DNA from: JBMYZL01 sp965661765 | Lineage (GTDB): Bacteria; Bacteroidota; Bacteroidia; Flavobacteriales_D; Sanyastnellaceae | Assembly (NCBI GenBank): GCA_965661765.1 | Contig: CBFIFE010000017.1 | Span: forward strand, 1-46,357 | DNA length: 46,357 bases | Direction: 5' to 3' | Part shown: one piece after another, positions 25,701 to 35,017 of the stretch | Layout of the letters: the number at the start of each line of letters is the position of its first letter | Numbering within the stretch: the first letter of the stretch is position 1 | Translations under genes and position numbers: made by a program | Notes under the pieces: model-generated | What the model saw: only the letters and a program-made list of their open reading frames with translations | What the model was told of the DNA's origin: nothing | Database searches by the model: none

Positions 25701-26882
25701 TCAGCTCTCGTACATAAAAGTACCGTGAGGACCACTGATGGTGACTCGCTTTCCCTTGTAAGGTTCGCAACGACCGACAATGGCGGCATCTACACCAAGT
25801 CCACTCGCTTCTGCAATGAGAGCTTCAGCCGTCTGAACGTCCGTATACACCTCCATTCTGTGCCCCATATTGAACACGCGGTACATCTCCCGCCAATCCG
25901 TTCCAGACTCCCTCTGAATCAACTCGAAAAGGGGTGGGATGTCCAGCATGTTGTCCTTGACCACATGCAAATCGTCGATGAAATGCAACACTTTGGTTTG
26001 GGCACCGCCAGAACAATGCACCATGCCATGAATCGCAGATCGATGCGCTCGAATGAATGGCATCAACAGTGGCGCATACGTGCGGGTGGGCGAAAGAACC
26101 AGTTTGCCTGCATCCAATGGAACACCCGGAAGCGAGTCGCGCAATGCCTTTGTCCCAGAATATGTCACCTCAGATGGCAACGCCGAATCGAAGCTTTCGG
26201 GATACAATGTTGCCAATGACTTGGCGAACACATCATGTCTCGCGGACGTGAGGCCATTGGATCCCATGCCACCGTTGTAGCCGCTTTCCCAAGATGCTTG
26301 ACCGCTGCTGGCCAAGCCCACGACAACATCTCCAGCTTGAATGTTCGCGTTGTCGATGACCTCGGACCGGCGCAAGCGCGATGTGACGGTGGAATCCACA
26401 ATGATCGTCCTCACCAAGTCGCCAACATCCGCGGTTTCCCCACCCGTGCTGTGGATTTGAACCCCATACGTTGACCACTCCTCAATCAATTCCTCGGTCC
26501 CATGGATGATGGCCTTGATGACCTCGCCTGGCACCAAGTGCTTGTTTCGGCCAATGGTGCTGGAAAGCATCATCGGCCCCGTTGCCCCCACACAAAGCAA
26601 ATCATCCAGGTTCATCACCAAGGCATCCTGGGCGATGCCTTTCCAGACCGACAAATCTCCGGTCTCTCGCCAGTACATGTATGCGAGCGATGACTTCGTG
26701 CCAGCGCCATCTGCATGCATGACCAAACAGTGGTCAGCACTCCCCGTCAAATGATCCGGAACAATCTTGCAGAAAGCCCTCGGGAACAACCCCTTGTCTA
26801 TGCCAGAAATCGCCTCATGAACGTCCTCTTTTCCAGCAGAAACACCTCTGGCGGCGTATCGGTTCGATGTTTGATCCGTCAC
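25701..26882 (-). CDS. purM: Phosphoribosylformylglycinamidine cyclo-ligase (AIR synthase), Bacteroidota type
   Basis: A 393-residue AIR synthase, converting FGAM and ATP to AIR in purine synthesis. The N-terminal RYAARGVSAGKEDVH, then HADGAGTKSS, DDLLCVGA and STGGETADVGD match the PurM pattern of this phylum. The start is GTG 26882, overlapping the stop of the PorE-like gene as GTGA (26879-26882), so translation of the two appears coupled. Confidence 0.93.
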   Translation of the reverse strand: MTDQTSNRYAARGVSAGKEDVHEAISGIDKGLFPRAFCKIVPDHLTGSADHCLVMHADGAGTKSSLAYMYWRETGDLSVWKGIAQDALVMNLDDLLCVGATGPMMLSSTIGRNKHLVPGEVIKAIIHGTEELIEEWSTYGVQIHSTGGETADVGDLVRTIIVDSTVTSRLRRSEVIDNANIQAGDVVVGLASSGQASWESGYNGGMGSNGLTSARHDVFAKSLATLYPESFDSALPSEVTYSGTKALRDSLPGVPLDAGKLVLSPTRTYAPLLMPFIRAHRSAIHGMVHCSGGAQTKVLHFIDDLHVVKDNMLDIPPLFELIQRESGTDWREMYRVFNMGHRMEVYTDVQTAEALIAEASGLGVDAAIVGRCEPYKGKRVTISGPHGTFMYES

Positions 26883-28885
26883 TGTCCCGGGACGTAATCG
26901 AATCGAATGATCTTGAATACTGTCCTTCGATTCGATTGGTGAGCGGCCTCCTTTTCAGCCTCTGACTTCATCGCTTTGATTTCAGCATCAGAAATCAGGG
27001 GTTGATCTTCACCACGACCTGTCGCCACCAGACGATCCGCCGCGATGCCCTTTGAAATCAAATAGTCCACGCAGGTTTGTGCCCTGCGTTGGCTCAACTC
27101 CATGTTGGGTCCCTTGTCGCCACGGGTGTCTGTGTGCGATTCCAATTGAATCACGAACGTCTCATTGACATCCATCAAATCCACGAGGTAATTCAAGCTG
27201 TCTTCAGAGTTCACCTCATTGTTGACGAGCAGATCAGCTTTGTTGAGGGGATACAACACAAGTGGCATGGGATACTCCTCCTCCAAAATGACTTCTTTGA
27301 GGAAGAACTCACGGGCGAAAGTCGTGCTCTCGGTCAACCCCACTGTGGAAAAATATCCGGACTTCCCGATATACCCATCCAATTTGACATCTACCGTGTA
27401 AGACGTTTCCTTGGTCACTTCGTCTTCACAGAGGGACACCGCTCCATCTGCGTCCGCTGTCAGTTGGAACGAAGAACCATCCGACCCCTGAACAGTGAAG
27501 TTCGCCATCAGCGGATTTCCCGTGGCGTTGTCATAAACATTCGCACGATAGCAGAATTTCATCTCCGGCATGTAGAACATGTAGAGATCATCTTTTCCCT
27601 TCCCTCCAGGGCGGTTCGATGTGAAAATCCCACGGTCCTCCTCTTCAAAGAAAACAATGCCGAAGTCATCAGAAGTTGAATTCAATGGATATGGAAGGGC
27701 CTCTGGCTCACCAAAAGTCATCGGTTCCTCTCCTTCAGGCTCCGCTTTGAAAATGTCAAAGCCGCCCATGCCTCCCCGATCTGACGCAGCAAAGTACAAA
27801 GCGCCGTCATACCTCATCGCAGGAAACATCTCGTCGCCGCTCGTATTGATGGTCGGCCCCAAGTTCACGGGCTCTCCGAAGACATCATCTCGATCGTTGT
27901 AAGCGACATAGTAAAGGTCCTTGCCACCGTACCCCCCTTCCATATCGCTGGCAAAAAGCAAATAATCGTTCTCAGGGGAAAAAGCGGGATGCCCAACCTG
28001 CGCCGAATCGTTGTTGTCACGTCCAATCAAATCCACCAACTCTGCCGGTCCCATTCTGCTTCCCATCACAGAAGATCTGTAAAGGTCACAGGCAAACGTG
28101 TTTTTCCCATCCACCACACAGCGCGTGAAGTACATGTTCTTGTACTTCTTGTCGAACGTCACCGTGCCCTCGTTGGAATCCGTGTTCACCGTGTTGTTCA
28201 ACGGCTTGGGGGTCGACCAATTGTCTTTCCTGTCAATCTCAGCCGAGAACAAATCCATAAAACTCTGCCCGGTAATGGGGTCCTCACCAGAACCCGTAGA
28301 AGACTCACGCGAACTGGCAAACACAATCGCATCCGACTTCTTCGAAGCATAACCGACACCGAAATCATACGAATCCGAGTTGAGCAGCAGCAAATTCTCT
28401 ACAATGTACCGTGAGGGCGGCTCGTCCAGTGCAAATGCGGCCTCGTCAACCATTCGAATGCGCTCATCGGCCACAGAGGCATCGCCCCCGGCTTCTTTGT
28501 ACGCTTGGTAATATTCGGTCGCATCGTCGTATTCCTCTTGAGCCCGCATCACATCACCATACATGAGGTATACTTCAGGGTGGTCTTCACCATACTTCAA
28601 CCCGATTGCCTTCTTGTACCATTCTTCCGCCCCGGCAGGATCCAGCATCAAACGGTAGCATTCGCCTGTCCTGAAAGCGGTGTATCCCTTCAAATCGAGA
28701 TCGCTTTTGATGTCGCCGTACGCCTTGACGTATTCACGACTTGCCTCATAATAGCCAGCCCGAGAAAACTCCGCATCTGCATCGGCAGTTTCCTCAGATT
28801 GACTCCATCCGGTTGCCACACCGGTGAACATGAGCAGACAGACGAGGCCCATCTGCGACAGAACAGCTTGCAGGTTTTTACGCAT
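26879..28885 (-). CDS. PorE-like envelope protein: TPR, beta-propeller, CRD, OmpA domain
   Basis: A 668-residue secreted protein. A signal peptide (MRKNLQAVLSQMGLVC to about residue 28) is followed by TPR-like repeats (about 35-150), a PD40/WD40 beta-propeller (about 160-420, with repeats such as DYLLFASDMEGGYGGKDL), a carboxypeptidase-regulatory-like domain (about 445-530) and a C-terminal OmpA peptidoglycan-binding domain (about 555-665, ESHTDTRG and SQRRAQ). This order is that of PorE of the type IX secretion system, but Bacteroidota carry several paralogues, so PorE itself is not proven. ATG 28885 is chosen for the signal peptide. A TACATTCG element (one mismatch) lies upstream around 28911-28918. 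Confidence 0.85.
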   Translation of the reverse strand: MRKNLQAVLSQMGLVCLLMFTGVATGWSQSEETADADAEFSRAGYYEASREYVKAYGDIKSDLDLKGYTAFRTGECYRLMLDPAGAEEWYKKAIGLKYGEDHPEVYLMYGDVMRAQEEYDDATEYYQAYKEAGGDASVADERIRMVDEAAFALDEPPSRYIVENLLLLNSDSYDFGVGYASKKSDAIVFASSRESSTGSGEDPITGQSFMDLFSAEIDRKDNWSTPKPLNNTVNTDSNEGTVTFDKKYKNMYFTRCVVDGKNTFACDLYRSSVMGSRMGPAELVDLIGRDNNDSAQVGHPAFSPENDYLLFASDMEGGYGGKDLYYVAYNDRDDVFGEPVNLGPTINTSGDEMFPAMRYDGALYFAASDRGGMGGFDIFKAEPEGEEPMTFGEPEALPYPLNSTSDDFGIVFFEEEDRGIFTSNRPGGKGKDDLYMFYMPEMKFCYRANVYDNATGNPLMANFTVQGSDGSSFQLTADADGAVSLCEDEVTKETSYTVDVKLDGYIGKSGYFSTVGLTESTTFAREFFLKEVILEEEYPMPLVLYPLNKADLLVNNEVNSEDSLNYLVDLMDVNETFVIQLESHTDTRGDKGPNMELSQRRAQTCVDYLISKGIAADRLVATGRGEDQPLISDAEIKAMKSEAEKEAAHQSNRRTVFKIIRFDYVPGQ

Positions 28886-28959
28886 TCCAGTTCGCTTGAT
28901 ATCAATCGCCGAATGTAAGACATACAAACCAACCTCGCCGCATCTCATGCCGATTTGTG

Positions 28960-28989
28960 AAAAAAAAAGCCCGACATCCGCCGGGCTTT
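28960..28989 (-). terminator. Terminator of glutamine synthetase III gene
   Basis: On the minus strand AAAGCCCG and CGGGCTTT form an eight-pair stem with an eight-base loop, followed by a run of T's (nine on the minus strand counting the stem end). It lies 22 bases after the stop at 29011. Confidence 0.85.
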
Positions 28990-29010
28990 CTTGAACCGAA
29001 AATTCCAGTT

Positions 29011-31197
29011 TTAGCGCGTGAAGAGCAGCTCACTGAATTTGGGCAAAGGCCAAATCGCATCATCCACCACCTGCTCCAATGCAGAGCAACACTCCCCAAG
29101 TTTGTCCATCAGCGGCAAGACCTCCTGCGCATAACCCGTTGCCCGCCCCGTCGCGTCCTCTTTCGATTCCACAGCATCGTGCACTGCGTCCAAGTCCTGC
29201 GTCAACTGGAACATCAACTGGATCCACTTGCCAGCCTTCTCAATCAACGCGATTTGCGCTTTTGACAACGCATCGGCTTCCTTCCCGAGGACCTCTCGGA
29301 GTCGCGACACATTTTCGAGCAAATCATTCTGGTATTTCAACGCCGCTGGCAACACCTTGTTTCTGGCCAAATCGGAAAGAACACGGAACTCGATTTGGCG
29401 TTTCAAGATGTAATTCTCCAACTCCACCTCGACACGGGCATGCAGTTCTTCCGGCCGAAGGATTTGAAGCTTTTCGAACATTTCACGCACCTCTGAACGA
29501 TTGAACACCTCCAACGCCTCAGGGGTCGTCCGCAAGTTCGAAAGCCCCCGCCGTGCGGCTTCCTCCACCCACGCTTCACTGTAGCCATTGCCTTCAAAAC
29601 GAATGGCTTTGCTCTCTGTGATCAATTTTTGGAGCTCCTTCAAAATCGCCTCATCCTTCTTGTCACCATCTGCAATTCGCGCATCAACGGACTGCTTGAA
29701 CGCCTCGAGCTGTTCAGCCACGATGGCGTTGAGGACGGTCATGGGAATGGCGCAATTCGCCGTGCTGCCCACCGCCCGCAACTCAAACTTGTTGCCCGTA
29801 AACGCAAACGGCGACGTCCGGTTTCGGTCCGTGTTGTCCAGCATTGCTTCTGGAATCCGGCCAATTTCGAGCTTCAAGGCGGTTTTGTCGTCTGGCGTGA
29901 GTTTGCCTGCCTTGATGTTGGTTTCCAACTCATCGAGCAACCCCGACAATTGGGAGCCGATAAAGGCCGAAATGATCGCAGGAGGCGCTTCGTTTGCCCC
30001 CAGTCGGTGGTCATTTCCTACACCTGCAATGGCCGCCCGAACCACATCCGCCCGCTTGTGCAAAGCCGCCAGGGTGTTCACAAAGAAGGTCAAGAACCGA
30101 AGGTTTGTCTTCGGGTTGTTGCCAGGCTTGAGCAGGTTCACCCCCGTATTTGTGCCGAGGGACCAATTGTTGTGCTTGCCACTGCCATTGAGGCCAGGGA
30201 AAGGCTTTTCGTGCAATAGCACCCGGAAATTGTGCTTGCGACTCACTTTCTCTAGCAGTTCCATGAGAAGCAAGTTGTGGTCATTGGCCAAATTCGCTTC
30301 TTCGAACACCGGCGCGCACTCGAACTGGTTGGGGGCAACCTCGTTGTGCCGCGTGGTCACAGGAATGCCCAATTTGTGGGCTTCCATTTCGAATTCCTTC
30401 ATGAACGCACTCACCCGAGCAGGAATGCTGCCGAAGTAATGGTCGTCCAATTGTTGTCCTTTCGAAGGAGCGGCGCCAAACAGGGCCCGTCCCGTCATCT
30501 GCAGATCAGGTCGAGCCGCATGCAAGGCCTTGTCGACGAGAAAATACTCCTGCTCCCACCCCAAGGTTGCGATGACCTTCGTGACGTTGCGGTCGAAGTA
30601 TTGACAAACATCAGTCGCTGCCTTGTCAATCCGCGACAACGCCTTCAGCAAAGGCATTTTGTTGTCCAAAGCAAAGCCCGTGTAGCTGATGAAAATGGTC
30701 GGAATGCACAACGTGTTTTCCCAAACAAAAGCGGGGCTCGTCGGGTCCCACAAGGTGTAGCCTCGGGCCTCAAACGTGTTCCGGATGCCGCCGCTGGGGA
30801 AAGAACTGGCGTCGGGCTCTTGCTGGACCAACAACGAACCGTCAAACTTCTCAATCGCTCGGCCGTTGCCGGTCGGTGTGATGAAACTGTCATGTTTCTC
30901 GGCCGTGGCGCCCGTCAGGGGCTGGAACCAATGCGTGTAGTGGGTCGCCCCGCGGGAAATGGCCCACTCCTTCATGGCGGCAGCGGCTTGATCAGCCACT
31001 TTCCTGTCAATCGGGGTGTGGCGCTCCATGGCCTCGACTATGCTATCGAATGCCTCCTCCGTCAAATACTCGTGCATGACGTTGAGATGAAACACATCGT
31101 CTCCATAGTACTGGGAGATCTTGTTGGCCGGACGTTCGCGGTGCTGCGGCGTGCGTTCCATGACATCTCTGAGGGCGGTTTGGCGTTCGTAACTCAT
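29011..31197 (-). CDS. glnN: Glutamine synthetase type III
   Basis: A 728-residue GSIII, which makes glutamine from glutamate, ammonia and ATP. This class is typical of Bacteroidota and cyanobacteria and forms a double hexamer. Signatures are FPSGGIRNTFEARGYT, GWEQEYFLVD, RHNEVAPNQFE, FPGLNGSGKHNNWSLGT and NDHRLGANEAPPAI; the length is normal. Start ATG 31197. It has its own consensus promoter (31244-31273) and terminator (28960-28989), so it is monocistronic. No adenylylation-type tyrosine region is expected in this class. Confidence 0.95.
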   Translation of the reverse strand: MSYERQTALRDVMERTPQHRERPANKISQYYGDDVFHLNVMHEYLTEEAFDSIVEAMERHTPIDRKVADQAAAAMKEWAISRGATHYTHWFQPLTGATAEKHDSFITPTGNGRAIEKFDGSLLVQQEPDASSFPSGGIRNTFEARGYTLWDPTSPAFVWENTLCIPTIFISYTGFALDNKMPLLKALSRIDKAATDVCQYFDRNVTKVIATLGWEQEYFLVDKALHAARPDLQMTGRALFGAAPSKGQQLDDHYFGSIPARVSAFMKEFEMEAHKLGIPVTTRHNEVAPNQFECAPVFEEANLANDHNLLLMELLEKVSRKHNFRVLLHEKPFPGLNGSGKHNNWSLGTNTGVNLLKPGNNPKTNLRFLTFFVNTLAALHKRADVVRAAIAGVGNDHRLGANEAPPAIISAFIGSQLSGLLDELETNIKAGKLTPDDKTALKLEIGRIPEAMLDNTDRNRTSPFAFTGNKFELRAVGSTANCAIPMTVLNAIVAEQLEAFKQSVDARIADGDKKDEAILKELQKLITESKAIRFEGNGYSEAWVEEAARRGLSNLRTTPEALEVFNRSEVREMFEKLQILRPEELHARVEVELENYILKRQIEFRVLSDLARNKVLPAALKYQNDLLENVSRLREVLGKEADALSKAQIALIEKAGKWIQLMFQLTQDLDAVHDAVESKEDATGRATGYAQEVLPLMDKLGECCSALEQVVDDAIWPLPKFSELLFTR

Positions 31198-31243
31198 GTT
31201 GATTGAAAAGAGGGGGGTGAGATTGGGATTTTTGAATCTTCTG

Positions 31244-31273
31244 CAAATTTACCCCTATTTCTGAAGGGGCAAA
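31244..31273 (-). promoter_or_regulatory. Consensus Bacteroidota promoter of glnN
   Basis: On the minus strand TTTG (31270-31273), 18 bases, then TAAATTTG (31244-31251) matches the phylum consensus at both boxes. The predicted leader before ATG 31197 is about 40 bases. Confidence 0.8.
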
Positions 31274-31334
31274 ACCAAAATTCAAACAATTTTTGAACCA
31301 ACACCCCTGCCGAATGGAGGGGGTAAGAACGCAA

Positions 31335-31375
31335 AACATCCACTTTTGCCCGATCAAAGGGCAAAAGCGGATGTT
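31335..31375 (-). terminator. Hairpin terminator after the PNGase F-like gene
   Basis: A long stem (about 15 pairs, one mismatch: ACATCCACTTTTGCCC against GGGCAAAAGCGGATGT) with a seven-base loop, 26 bases after the stop at 31401. The following T run on the minus strand is short (TTTT), so efficiency is uncertain. Confidence 0.6.
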
Positions 31376-31400
31376 CTGAAAACCTCGAATCGGACCGCAA

Positions 31401-34400
31401 TCAGCGCAACAACACCCGCGTGGTCCCGATGCCCTCAATGGTAACGGCATACATGCCCGACGGCCATTCCATGGCATCCACCACGAGCAAGTCACCCGCT
31501 GCGACTCGCATCATTTCGTCTTTGACGACCCGACCCAACGGATCGCGCCAAGTCACTCGGCGCAGTTTGCCAGAGATGAAATCCCCATCGACCCGGACGC
31601 GAATCATGTCGTCGGCGGGGTTCGGAAACGCCACCAGCGAAGGGGAAAGCGTTGGAGCAGCCGAAATTTCATCAACAGTAGAAATCAAGTTGGTCTCGAA
31701 ATGGAAAGCTTGGCTGATGAACTTGCCAAAGTCCGGCTCAAAGTTGACGAAGTTGCCACCGGCAACCCGCTTGATGCGCGTGAAACCAGAACCATCGCTG
31801 TTCGCCCAAAAATCCGTCCCATCGTCGCCCGCATCGTTGATGGTGAAGCGATAACAGCCTTGGTTGATCTCGATGGTGTCGCGGTACGTCGTGTTCGCAT
31901 CCGCGTAACCGCGCTCCCAAACCACTTCCCCGTCGGCGTTGGTCAACTCCACTTGGGTTTCCCAAGGGACATTGTTTGTCTTTGTCCAAATGATGAGGCG
32001 GTTGTCATCGAGCTCTGGGTAGGACCACGTGGGGACGCGGTGAAAGCGGCTTTCGGTGCTGTTGTTGTTGAGCTGCTCATCGCCAGGCAATTCCACGGTA
32101 ACGTGGAAGGTCAACTGCTCCTCCTCTCCCCCGTCAAACAAAATGGCATCCTCATAAGGCAACGCCACATCCACAGACTCCAAGAACCCGAGGTTGCCTC
32201 CCCAAGTGCCCGTGACGACCTCGCCCACATTGCCGTTCTCCCCCGACACATAGTAGGAGAACGAACAAGAAGTGATGGGCGAAGTGCCGTTGTTTCGAAT
32301 GCGGATCGTCGGCGACTCGCAAATGGGGTTCGTTCGGCTGTGCAATTTGAAGTCGGACGGAGAAAGCACCTCAGAAATTTCAACATCGTGGGTGAAATTG
32401 GGGGCGGCGTAGGCGATGATTTGGCCTTCAAATCGATAGTTCCCATCAGGGTCATAATCAATGTTGTAATCCACTGCGAAAGGCTCAGATGAGGAGACCA
32501 AATCCGTCAATTCCCAATCCTTCGTCTCCACCGGCGCCCCCGGGCACCAGCCCGCACGGTCGTAAATCCAAGTCCCCCCCTGCGGGTACAATGGGTTGTC
32601 AGCGCACTCCTGCATGATTTCCCAGCTCCATTGCGTTTGCCCGTTGACCGCAACGCTGTGGGTGTTGAAGCAAAATTCGCCGCAGTTGTTGCCGCTGCCA
32701 AACCCGTGCCCACTGGCGCGGGTTTTCAGCCGAAATTGCTCTTCTCCTGGCGCTGGCGAAAACACATGATCGGTGATGTTCTCGTCGAAAGTGGCGAGGT
32801 TGTGCGTGCCTTTCCAAAACGCATCCACTCGCTTCACTTCCCTGGCAGGTGTTCCTTCGATGAAAGCGAATTTGAGGTCCAGCAGTTCTTGCCAGTTCCC
32901 GGCCTCCAATTGTACGCTGTCCCGGAGAAGCGGTGCATAGTCGGTGACATCAAAAATCCACGTCCACCCCTCTTCCCCGAGGGTGAGACCGATGCCATAC
33001 GGGGTGATGTACCGAGCGAGTTCGTAGCGATCAATGACTTCAAAGGCCGGACTGAAGTACGCCAACGTTTCGTTGACGTATTCCGTGGCAGGCCCGTCGA
33101 TCATGTATTCGGCGAGGATGGTTCCATCTGTGGTTCGCTTCACGGAGGTGCTGCCCACTGGCCACCCATACTCCAAGCTGATCCAACTCACCGCATTGTC
33201 GGCAGTTTCAAACATCGCGACACTCAGAGGCGGCACTGGCTCGGTGCGAATGTGATCCACTGCGAAAATGGCATCCGAAGCCGCCCCCCCTTGGACAAAG
33301 GTGGCCGCTGGTCGCGCATTGCCGAAGGTGGCCTGACCATTCCAAAAGCACTCGGACGCCCGGTATTCGAATCGCCCCGCATTGCCGTGCAAGGCGCCAT
33401 CGGAGGGATTGAATCCGTTGTCCTCATCAAAATGATAGGCTTTCAGAATGCTATCGGCAAAGGGGTGGTCCGGCGTGACGGGTCGATCGTGCCATTCTGC
33501 AAGGGTCGCGCCATCGAGTGCTGCGGACCACAACCGAAAAGCATCGACATCTCCGCGGTAGTCATTGCCGCCTGTGCCATTGCATCCGATGTGCATGCGC
33601 ACGATCTCACCGAAATGGTTGTCCTTGTCTGTTCCCGAATGCCACAAGTTGCCATCCAAAAAGATGCGCATGATGCCCGAAGTGGCATCCTTTGTGAAGG
33701 CCCAGTGGTGCCAAACCCCCTCATAATCGGATTCCGCTGCGGCTTGGTCAATGCGGTCATATCCTCCATCGTTTCCCGCATCCCAATAGACACGGCCATT
33801 TGACCACGGCAGGTGGATGTTGATTTCTCGGCCATTGCCGGCATTGATTCCCTCACAAATGCTGTTGTTCTCTGGCTGGGCTGCCGGGTTGCCCCGTTGC
33901 CAAAACTCCACCGTCACCTCCCCATCGATGGCATCCAATCCCTCGGTATCCACTTCGAACCTGTCGTTGCCGTCAAACCGAATGTAGTGCCCGGCGGGGA
34001 AGGCTTGCCATGTCTTGCCTGGGGCTTCCGTGATCGGGACTTGCGGCATGACCAGGATGGGGGAACTGTTCGATTCGATGGCCCACTCCACGAGCAGGCT
34101 CGATTCGCCGTCCCACTCCACAGGCGCATCAAGCACGAAAGCGACTGGGTTCGCGCCACCTTCGAACACCCACGCGGCGCCGGTTTGCCAACCATTTCGA
34201 ACCAAGCCCGACAAAGAATCCAGGCCCGTCGTCTGCACGCGGAGCTGCGCATAGCCGCCCCCCGGCCACATGTCCACCGGGAATTCAATCGCCGTGATGG
34301 GCCCCGGGGTCATGCCAAGGGCCGAGAGCTCATCTGCGGTCCAGAGGAATTGGTTTCGGAGGGGCCCTGCATCCGGGAGCAAGGTGAAGGATTCGCCCGT

Positions 34401-34898
34401 GGCTTCTGTCGGATGCGGCGTTCCGCCAATCACGCCGTCCGGCATCGAAAGGAAAGTGACGATCGTGTCGAGCGGCGGGCCGGCGAGCGGGGAATGGATG
34501 ATTTGGGCTGAATCAAACGTCAAATCGTCCACCAAATACAACGGATGCGTCAGCAGATTGCTGTCCAGCATCCCCGTATGATCGAACAAATAGCTGTACG
34601 TCAAGTAATCCCATTCGCCGCACGCATAACCCAAGTTCCCCGCCGTGCCATCTTCGAAGCACTTGAGGGTGTGGTACATCAAGATTTTCTGATACGATGT
34701 ATCGTTGTCACTTGCCGGAAAATTGAACCAACGCCGACCAGGGCTGTCGTAGGCCGTAGCAGGGTTGTTTTGTGCCTCGAACGTGTAGGTCTGAACCCAA
34801 GTGGTGTCTGCGGTTTGGGCCGTGAGGGCAGGAGCAAAAAGCAGGAGCAAAGCCACGACAAAATACTGATTTCCAGTGCGGAACAGGGAATGAATCAT
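31401..34898 (-). CDS. Secreted PNGase F-like protein with LamG insert and type IX secretion tail
   Basis: A 1165-residue exported protein. The signal peptide ends near residue 28 (ALTAQ). Next comes a PNGase F N-domain-like region (LKCFEDGTAGNLGYACGEWD), then a LamG/concanavalin-like module at about 320-520 (VTVEFWQRG to FRLWSAAL). The PNGase F C-part follows, with ASGHGFGSGNNCGEFC and YDRAGWCPGAP. A CARDB-like segment and a C-terminal type A sorting domain (PNPADDMIRV to the end) complete it. PNGase F cleaves N-glycans from asparagine; relatives in Bacteroidota often have unknown substrates. The ATG at 34898 gives the signal peptide; a TTG at 34982 is in frame but unlikely. Export by the type IX system is inferred from the tail. 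Confidence 0.88.
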   Translation of the reverse strand: MIHSLFRTGNQYFVVALLLLFAPALTAQTADTTWVQTYTFEAQNNPATAYDSPGRRWFNFPASDNDTSYQKILMYHTLKCFEDGTAGNLGYACGEWDYLTYSYLFDHTGMLDSNLLTHPLYLVDDLTFDSAQIIHSPLAGPPLDTIVTFLSMPDGVIGGTPHPTEATGESFTLLPDAGPLRNQFLWTADELSALGMTPGPITAIEFPVDMWPGGGYAQLRVQTTGLDSLSGLVRNGWQTGAAWVFEGGANPVAFVLDAPVEWDGESSLLVEWAIESNSSPILVMPQVPITEAPGKTWQAFPAGHYIRFDGNDRFEVDTEGLDAIDGEVTVEFWQRGNPAAQPENNSICEGINAGNGREINIHLPWSNGRVYWDAGNDGGYDRIDQAAAESDYEGVWHHWAFTKDATSGIMRIFLDGNLWHSGTDKDNHFGEIVRMHIGCNGTGGNDYRGDVDAFRLWSAALDGATLAEWHDRPVTPDHPFADSILKAYHFDEDNGFNPSDGALHGNAGRFEYRASECFWNGQATFGNARPAATFVQGGAASDAIFAVDHIRTEPVPPLSVAMFETADNAVSWISLEYGWPVGSTSVKRTTDGTILAEYMIDGPATEYVNETLAYFSPAFEVIDRYELARYITPYGIGLTLGEEGWTWIFDVTDYAPLLRDSVQLEAGNWQELLDLKFAFIEGTPAREVKRVDAFWKGTHNLATFDENITDHVFSPAPGEEQFRLKTRASGHGFGSGNNCGEFCFNTHSVAVNGQTQWSWEIMQECADNPLYPQGGTWIYDRAGWCPGAPVETKDWELTDLVSSSEPFAVDYNIDYDPDGNYRFEGQIIAYAAPNFTHDVEISEVLSPSDFKLHSRTNPICESPTIRIRNNGTSPITSCSFSYYVSGENGNVGEVVTGTWGGNLGFLESVDVALPYEDAILFDGGEEEQLTFHVTVELPGDEQLNNNSTESRFHRVPTWSYPELDDNRLIIWTKTNNVPWETQVELTNADGEVVWERGYADANTTYRDTIEINQGCYRFTINDAGDDGTDFWANSDGSGFTRIKRVAGGNFVNFEPDFGKFISQAFHFETNLISTVDEISAAPTLSPSLVAFPNPADDMIRVRVDGDFISGKLRRVTWRDPLGRVVKDEMMRVAAGDLLVVDAMEWPSGMYAVTIEGIGTTRVLLR

Positions 34899-34970
34899 GC
34901 GATGGAAGGTTGTTTTCAAGTTGTGGGGTGTTAAGATAATGAGAAAGTGGAGTGGGTTTGGCCTGAAACC

Positions 34971-35001
34971 TTTGCAAATCAATGCGCACCGCCTACTTTC
35001 G
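34971..35001 (+). promoter_or_regulatory. Promoter of the ATP-grasp/DUF1704 operon
   Basis: TTTG (34971-34974), exactly 19 bases, then TACTTTCG (34994-35001, one mismatch to TAnnTTTG). It ends 16 bases before the ATG at 35018, leaving a leader of about ten bases. Confidence 0.75.
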
Positions 35002-35017
35002 CGCCACGAAATAAGAA

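Noticed and set aside
31701..33803. Plus-strand frames of 263 and 390 codons within the PNGase F-like gene
   Set aside because: Antisense to a convincing secreted protein with signal peptide and sorting tail; no independent promoter or family signal.
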